NCBI GenBank assembly: GCA_003447535.1
Contig: DLYY01000077.1
Coordinates: 1-11,440, forward strand
Direction of reading: 5' to 3'
DNA: 11,440 nucleotides
Source: Bacteroidota bacterium
GTDB taxonomy: Bacteria; Bacteroidota; Bacteroidia; Chitinophagales; UBA8649
Under the pieces are notes generated by a model. The model was not told the origin of the DNA and did not search any database. It saw only the letters and a list, made by a program, of their open reading frames with translations. Below are positions 7,445 through 11,440 of this stretch, piece by piece. The position numbers were made by a program, and so were the translations under genes. The stretch's first letter is position 1. Each line of letters starts with the position of its first letter.

Positions 7445-9946
7445 CTAGAATTCGAAGGTAGCCTGTAGAGTGTAGGTTCGTGGGGGATTAGCCTTCCCTG
7501 GTCGAATCACAATAAACCGATTAAACACATTTTGCGTAACAAAGGAAAGTGTTGTTTTCTCATTGAATTTTATTCCGGTCTTTAGGTCTAGAATGTGCTC
7601 TCCTTTATATTGGCGATTGTTTCTGTACCGTCCGAAGGCAGCGGTGTAGGGATACACATCGATTTCGAAGACATCATCGACTCGGTCTAAGTAGGAGTAA
7701 TAGCGATATACAAATCCTGCTGTCCATTTGCCATAGCCTGTATTTACATCGGCCTTCAGCAAATGCCTCCAGCGATAATTTAGAATTCCATTTAGGATAG
7801 AATTTTCTTGTTGCAATATATTGCCATTCTGAAACTCAGCTTGTTCAAGATCGCTAATGTGATATGCCCCGAAGGCATCACGAATCAACGGGCCAAGGCG
7901 GTTATATTCCTCATTAACTGCTGCGTTTCCACCAAATGTATACGTATAGCCGATCAGCGCATTGACAGGAACTTTGCCGATTTTCCCACTTGAGCTCAGG
8001 GATAGTTCATATCCTAATATTCTTGCCTTGCTGACATTGTTTGCTTGAAAGCCTAGGGGAATAGGATCTGTTGGATCTACGCCAAACTGAAATTCAATCA
8101 TGTCGGTAAACGATTGATAGAATATTGCAGCATCTGCGTAGATATTAAGTGTTTTCTTAAACGTCGTGTGGTATTTATATCCAAACTCCATTGAAAATCC
8201 TGCCTCAGGCCGTATAGTGGGGTTGGGGCGTATACGAAGCGCATCCTCTAGGGTTTCATCTACAAATCGCTCTGCAATGGAGGGAACTCTAAAGGATTGC
8301 CCAAAGCTTATTCGAAGATTGCTTCGTTTGGAGAGGCTATAGTTGGCCCCAATGCTAAAAACTGGCTTTGAAAACAGAAAACGACCTTGGGGATATAAGC
8401 TATCGGCTTCTGGGTTGATGGATGTATCATTAATTAGCTGGGCGGTGGGCTCATCGATAATATAGGATTCAAATCGAAAACCACTATTGATTACTAAGCG
8501 ATTAAGCTTTACATCTAAATTTCCATATCCCGACAACTCTCCGTATCGAAAAGTATTTGTTCCATCCGAAAAGAATCCTCGTAGTGCGTTAGCTCGAACA
8601 ACCATTTGACGATTCGTAATGCCTCCTACAAAGCTGAAAATATTGCCAAACTCATTAAAGTATCGAAAGTCATTGTATATCTGGTAGGACTCATTATTCC
8701 GATTTCCAATTCCGTTAAGGGCCTTATCTAGATAAAATCTAGATATAAGTTGAAGTTTTTGATTGCGTTTTTCTCCGAGATAATAGGTGAGTACTGGATC
8801 AATCATAGCGTATTGATAGCGCACTCTGTAGTTGGCTAATGGCTTTAGAATCTCAGAAGAATCTCCATTCCATATAAAAATGTTACTGCGGTGTCGGTAC
8901 ATGGATAAAACCGAGAGTTGCATATTGAAGCGGTCAAATTTTTCCGGTGTCCAACGCATACGCACGCTACCTCGGATTCGATGATTAAATTCCTCGGCGA
9001 TGTGAGTTTGATCGGTAGTAGCGAAAGCACCGAAGACCACATCGAGGTTCCGTTTCGCATAGTGTTTGCCATTGTAGTATGAGAACCCTACAGCATGAGG
9101 AAAGCTTTGAAAACTGTTGCCTGTATTCGGTGTTTGCCACCACTGGGCCGAACGATAATCCTCCTGATACGCTTTATCATAAAATGTCGAAAAGGTTCGA
9201 ATTCGTGTCTGTGCCTTGCTGTTTCGTTCTGGCCAGCGAGTTCTAGCGTGCACAATTCCATTGAGTGCTGATGAGCCATACTGTACTGAGGATGAGCCTT
9301 TTACGACTTCAATTTGGTCTGTGGTCTCTAAGGGCACAAAATCCCATAGAATTTCGTTGCGCTCAGGGGTTAAAATGGGTACATCATCTATAACAAGGGT
9401 TACACGACTTCCTGTTCCGTAAGCATAACCACCCCCACCGCGAACGGAGATTTGCCCATCGATAATAACAACTCCAGGTACTCTTTCAACGGCATCAGAG
9501 GCATTGATAATAGCATTTGACTCAATCAACTGAGTGCTTACTACATCGACAGAAACTATTTCTTCTTCTAATGGTTTACCACTTTTACCCCAGCCTTGGA
9601 CGATAATGTCATCCATTTTGGTGTCTTCCTCAAAGATATGGTCAATTACTATTCTGGAGGACTCTTGAATTTGTTTATCGCTAATCTCAAAATTCTCATA
9701 GAAGGTTTCATAACCTAAAAATCCTATGGAGAGCATATATCTTCCTGCAGCAGAAAGATCATTGAAGGAGTATGTTCCGTCGCTGTTTGAAAGCACGCTA
9801 AACTGTTGAGGCCCTGTAAGTTTCACCTCTGCTCCTGGACATACCTCATCGATAGTAAATCGTATGGTTCCAGTTAAGGAAGATTGAGCGAATGTGCTAA
9901 AGGAAAGTGTCGCAACAAAGGCTAAAAACAGTACGAAAATCCGCAT
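7445..9946 (-). CDS. TonB-dependent outer-membrane receptor with carboxypeptidase-regulatory-like N-terminal domain
   Basis: This protein (833 residues from the chosen start) should sit in the outer membrane and import a ligand using energy from TonB-ExbBD. Visible parts: signal peptide 1-21 (MRIFVLFLAFVATL, ending FAQ); CarboxypepD_reg-like beta-sandwich about 23-102 (LTGTI, SDGTYSF, GFLGYET); a TonB-box-like segment DDIIVQG (112-118); plug domain about 127-228 with VPGV, ISVRGGGG, VIDDVP, IEVVKGSSSVQYGSSALNG; then a 22-strand-type barrel rich in Tyr/Arg, ending ATFEF with the terminal Phe expected for BAM recognition. The plug ends GIVHARTRWP instead of the common GVINI. The ligand cannot be told from sequence; no SusD partner is adjacent, so a glycan-uptake pair is not supported. 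ATGs at 9976 and 9961 are alternatives; 9946 is preferred because it begins the signal peptide directly and the TACCTTTG promoter element at 9988-9995 would leave almost no leader for 9976. Confidence 0.9.
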   Translation of the reverse strand: MRIFVLFLAFVATLSFSTFAQSSLTGTIRFTIDEVCPGAEVKLTGPQQFSVLSNSDGTYSFNDLSAAGRYMLSIGFLGYETFYENFEISDKQIQESSRIVIDHIFEEDTKMDDIIVQGWGKSGKPLEEEIVSVDVVSTQLIESNAIINASDAVERVPGVVIIDGQISVRGGGGYAYGTGSRVTLVIDDVPILTPERNEILWDFVPLETTDQIEVVKGSSSVQYGSSALNGIVHARTRWPERNSKAQTRIRTFSTFYDKAYQEDYRSAQWWQTPNTGNSFQSFPHAVGFSYYNGKHYAKRNLDVVFGAFATTDQTHIAEEFNHRIRGSVRMRWTPEKFDRFNMQLSVLSMYRHRSNIFIWNGDSSEILKPLANYRVRYQYAMIDPVLTYYLGEKRNQKLQLISRFYLDKALNGIGNRNNESYQIYNDFRYFNEFGNIFSFVGGITNRQMVVRANALRGFFSDGTNTFRYGELSGYGNLDVKLNRLVINSGFRFESYIIDEPTAQLINDTSINPEADSLYPQGRFLFSKPVFSIGANYSLSKRSNLRISFGQSFRVPSIAERFVDETLEDALRIRPNPTIRPEAGFSMEFGYKYHTTFKKTLNIYADAAIFYQSFTDMIEFQFGVDPTDPIPLGFQANNVSKARILGYELSLSSSGKIGKVPVNALIGYTYTFGGNAAVNEEYNRLGPLIRDAFGAYHISDLEQAEFQNGNILQQENSILNGILNYRWRHLLKADVNTGYGKWTAGFVYRYYSYLDRVDDVFEIDVYPYTAAFGRYRNNRQYKGEHILDLKTGIKFNEKTTLSFVTQNVFNRFIVIRPGKANPPRTYTLQATFEF

Positions 9947-9987
9947 TGTATGAGTGGGCATTTTTAAGTGTCTCATGGCTCGAAGAA

Positions 9988-9995
9988 CAAAGGTA
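9988..9995 (-). promoter_or_regulatory. putative -7 promoter element (TACCTTTG) of the TonB receptor gene
   Basis: The minus strand reads TACCTTTG, a full match to the Bacteroidota primary-sigma -7 consensus TAnnTTTG. No TTG is present at the expected -33 spacing (about 10015-10017 reads AGG on the minus strand), so the call rests on the -7 element and its position. Transcription would start near 9980-9984, about 35 bases before the ATG at 9946, which supports that start over 9976. Confidence 0.45.
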
Positions 9996-10039
9996 ACAAT
10001 TATGTGACGTTGGACCTTGTTATGAATGCGTAACTTAAT

Positions 10040-10057
10040 TTCCTAAAAGTATAGGAA
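10040..10057. promoter_or_regulatory. inverted repeat TTCCTA-N6-TAGGAA inside the putative pdhB promoter
   Basis: Perfect 6-base arms are separated by AAAGTA. The element lies between the expected -33 position and the -7 element of the putative pdhB promoter, where a bound repressor would block polymerase. The same arms with a 10-base spacer occur at 7388-7409. No regulator gene is in the window, so an operator role is inferred. Confidence 0.35.
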
Positions 10058-10069
10058 GGATTATCTTTG
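10040..10069 (+). promoter_or_regulatory. putative pdhB promoter (-7 TATCTTTG)
   Basis: TATCTTTG at 10062-10069 fully matches the Bacteroidota -7 consensus TAnnTTTG. Nineteen bases upstream, 10040-10042 reads TTC, one base off the -33 TTG. Transcription would begin near 10074-10076, giving a leader of about 15 bases before the ATG at 10091 with no Shine-Dalgarno sequence, as is common in this phylum. Confidence 0.55.
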
Positions 10070-10090
10070 CATCCTGATAAATAAGAATCA

Positions 10091-11068
10091 ATGAAAGAAC
10101 TAAGCATGCGTGCCGCACTTCGCGAAGCAATGACCGAAGAAATGATTAGCGATTCCTCTATCTTTTTAATGGGAGAGGAGGTTGCTGAATATAATGGTGC
10201 CTACAAAGTGACAGAAGGCATGCTTGACCAATTTGGTCCTGAGCGTGTCGTTGACACACCAATCAGTGAGTTGGGTTTTGCGGCCATTGGTGTAGGGGCC
10301 TCTTCTAACGGAACACGACCTATTATTGAATTTATGACCTTCAATTTTGCTGTGTTAGCGCTCGATCCAATTATTAATGCTGCAGCGAAAATGCTTGCTA
10401 TGTCGGGTGGTCAATTTTCTTGTCCTATCGTATTTCGTGGTCCTTCTGGATCTGCGGGGCAGTTAGGTGCGCAGCACTCACAGACATTTGAAAACTGGTT
10501 GGCTAACGTGCCGGGCCTCAAAGTGATATCTCCTTCAAACCCAGCTGATGCCAAGGGATTACTCAAGAGTGCCATTCGTGATAATGATCCAGTAATTTTC
10601 ATGGAGTCAGAGTTGATGTATGGCGACATGGGCCTTGTTCCTGAGGGAGAATACATTGTTCCAATTGGAAAGGCAGATATCAAGAGAGAAGGTAGCGATG
10701 TAACTTTAATATCATACAATAAAATGATGAAGGTTGCTGATGATGCAGCTGATGCCTTGGCGGAATCCGGAATTAGCGCTGAGGTTATTGATCTTCGCAC
10801 GATTCGTCCTCTAGATATCGATACCATTGTTGAAAGCGTAAAAAAGACCAATCGTTGTGTAGTAATCGATGAATCATGGCCTTTTGGTGGTATCTCTTCT
10901 GAGGTGTCGTACCAATTGCAGCGAAGAGCCTTCGACTACCTTGATGCCCCAGTATTGCGGGTAAATGGTGCGGATGCTTCAATGCACTATGCTCCAAATC
11001 TCGTGGATAACTACCTTCCAAGCGTACATCGAGTAGTGCAGGCTGTTAAATCAGTTACTTACGCATAA
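10091..11068 (+). CDS. pdhB: pyruvate dehydrogenase E1 component, beta subunit
   Basis: This is the beta half of the thiamine-diphosphate-dependent E1 heterotetramer, which decarboxylates pyruvate and passes the acetyl group to the E2 lipoyl domain; it is cytosolic. The 325 residues match the family's usual length. The pyrimidine-binding transketolase domain covers about 4-178, with GEEVAEYNGAYKVTEG, VVDTPISELGF (whose Glu is the conserved cofactor-activating residue) and FRGPSGSAGQLGAQHSQ. The transketolase C-terminal domain covers about 190-315, with VIDLRTIRPLD and VVIDESWPFGG. The motif set fits pyruvate dehydrogenase better than branched-chain oxoacid dehydrogenase, but the two are close relatives and confident separation would need a tree. 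The gene stands alone, divergent from the TonB receptor gene (114 bases from 9976 to the start) and convergent with the CBS gene. The alpha subunit and E2 are not in the window; in flavobacteria pdhB is often encoded apart from them. Confidence 0.93.
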   Translation: MKELSMRAALREAMTEEMISDSSIFLMGEEVAEYNGAYKVTEGMLDQFGPERVVDTPISELGFAAIGVGASSNGTRPIIEFMTFNFAVLALDPIINAAAKMLAMSGGQFSCPIVFRGPSGSAGQLGAQHSQTFENWLANVPGLKVISPSNPADAKGLLKSAIRDNDPVIFMESELMYGDMGLVPEGEYIVPIGKADIKREGSDVTLISYNKMMKVADDAADALAESGISAEVIDLRTIRPLDIDTIVESVKKTNRCVVIDESWPFGGISSEVSYQLQRRAFDYLDAPVLRVNGADASMHYAPNLVDNYLPSVHRVVQAVKSVTYA

Positions 11069-11110
11069 TTAGATAGCTATTTTTAGCCATAAAGGCAGGT
11101 GCTGTTGCTC

Positions 11111-11136
11111 GAAACCCAATTACAGGGTTGAGTTTC
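11111..11136. terminator. possible weak terminator hairpin between convergent genes
   Basis: AACCC (11113-11117) and GGGTT (11125-11129) can pair around a 7-base loop, and a pyrimidine-rich, T-rich run (TTTCTTCTCTTTT) follows on the plus strand. The site lies in the 89-base gap where pdhB and the CBS-domain gene converge. The stem is short and only three pairs are GC, so this is a tentative call. Confidence 0.3.
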
Positions 11137-11157
11137 TTCTCTTTTAACGAAGTCTTT

Positions 11158-11440
11158 CTAAATCAAATCTAGAGGAGTAATAATCCCGATAAGTTGCCCT
11201 TCATTATTGGTCACTGGTAATGATCGAAACTTATTTTCTTTGAAGGTACTAGCCGCATCTTCTCGCGTAGCGTCAACTTTTATACTATGCACATCCTTCG
11301 TCATAATATCTTCTACTTTAAAGTGATTGTCAATATTCTCAATAGTAAAGGATGAAGGGTCGCCAAGGTGCTTATAATAGGTCTCAAGGACGTCTCGTAT
11401 GCTAATCATGCCCACGAGCTTCTCATTGTAAACCACAGGT
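11158..11440 (-). CDS. CBS-domain protein, C-terminal part
   Basis: The frame ends at a TAG at 11158-11160 and is open through the right edge, so the start is missing; a GTG at 11434-11436 lies in the middle of a CBS motif and is not a credible start. The 94 visible residues contain the last half of one CBS domain (PVV-NEKLVGMISIRDVL) and a complete second one, from VEDIMTKDVHSIKVDAT to LPVTNNEGQLIGIITPLDLI, which ends the protein. Paired CBS domains form a Bateman module that usually binds adenine nucleotides. Proteins made only of a CBS pair are common in Bacteroidota, but a catalytic or transport domain further upstream cannot be excluded. The gene converges on pdhB with an 89-base gap. 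Confidence 0.85.
   Translation of the reverse strand, partial: PVVYNEKLVGMISIRDVLETYYKHLGDPSSFTIENIDNHFKVEDIMTKDVHSIKVDATREDAASTFKENKFRSLPVTNNEGQLIGIITPLDLI

Noticed and set aside
7445..9946. The receptor considered as a SusC-type glycan transporter.
   Set aside because: It is shorter than typical SusC proteins and has no adjacent SusD-type lipoprotein; the next gene encodes a small protein without a lipobox.
10411..10851. A 146-codon open frame on the minus strand, inside pdhB.
   Set aside because: It is antisense to a highly conserved enzyme gene, shows no recognisable domain, and reads as a low-complexity shadow of the pdhB codons.
10091..11068. pdhB standing alone without E1 alpha or E2 genes, considered as an unusual disruption.
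   Set aside because: Separate location of pdhB is common in flavobacteria, and the protein is full length with all cofactor motifs, so nothing suggests a rearrangement.

Overview
The window reads as chromosomal DNA of a Bacteroidota bacterium, most likely a marine or freshwater member of the Flavobacteriales. Four things point there: a giant cell-surface protein built from SprB-type repeats and ending in a gliding-motility-associated C-terminal (CHU_C, type B type IX secretion) sorting domain; a TonB-dependent receptor with an N-terminal carboxypeptidase-regulatory-like domain; signal peptides that end in 'AQ'; and TAnnTTTG -7 promoter elements with little sign of Shine-Dalgarno sequences. 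Assignment below the order level is not possible from the sequence alone.

Layout. Positions 1-93 (minus) hold the first 31 codons of a gene that is probably an aldehyde dehydrogenase of the ALDH7 type. Positions 106-6507 (minus) hold a 2133-residue secreted multidomain adhesin-like protein. Positions 6533-7369 (minus) encode a 278-residue secreted protein of unknown function with internal repeats. Positions 7445-9946 (minus) encode a TonB-dependent outer-membrane receptor. These genes all run leftwards with gaps of 12, 25 and 75 bases, so the receptor, the unknown protein and the adhesin may be co-transcribed. On the plus strand, 10091-11068 encodes the pyruvate dehydrogenase E1 beta subunit, divergent from the receptor gene. 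At the right edge, 11158-11440 (minus) is the C-terminal part of a CBS-domain protein, convergent with pdhB.

How the genes relate. The receptor, the unknown secreted protein and the giant adhesin would all act at the cell envelope or surface, and their order suggests a linked surface function, though no substrate can be named. pdhB, the CBS protein and the aldehyde dehydrogenase look like ordinary metabolic neighbours. The points most worth a second look are: a four-repeat block inside the SprB array that has been duplicated as a unit; a proprotein-convertase P-domain-like module and an unrecognised Cys/Trp-rich N-terminal domain in the adhesin; an approximately 80-residue tandem repeat in the unknown secreted protein; and an inverted repeat with the same arms (TTCCTA/TAGGAA) in two different intergenic regions, one of them inside the putative pdhB promoter. 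No RNA genes, CRISPR arrays, insertion sequences or phage genes were seen.
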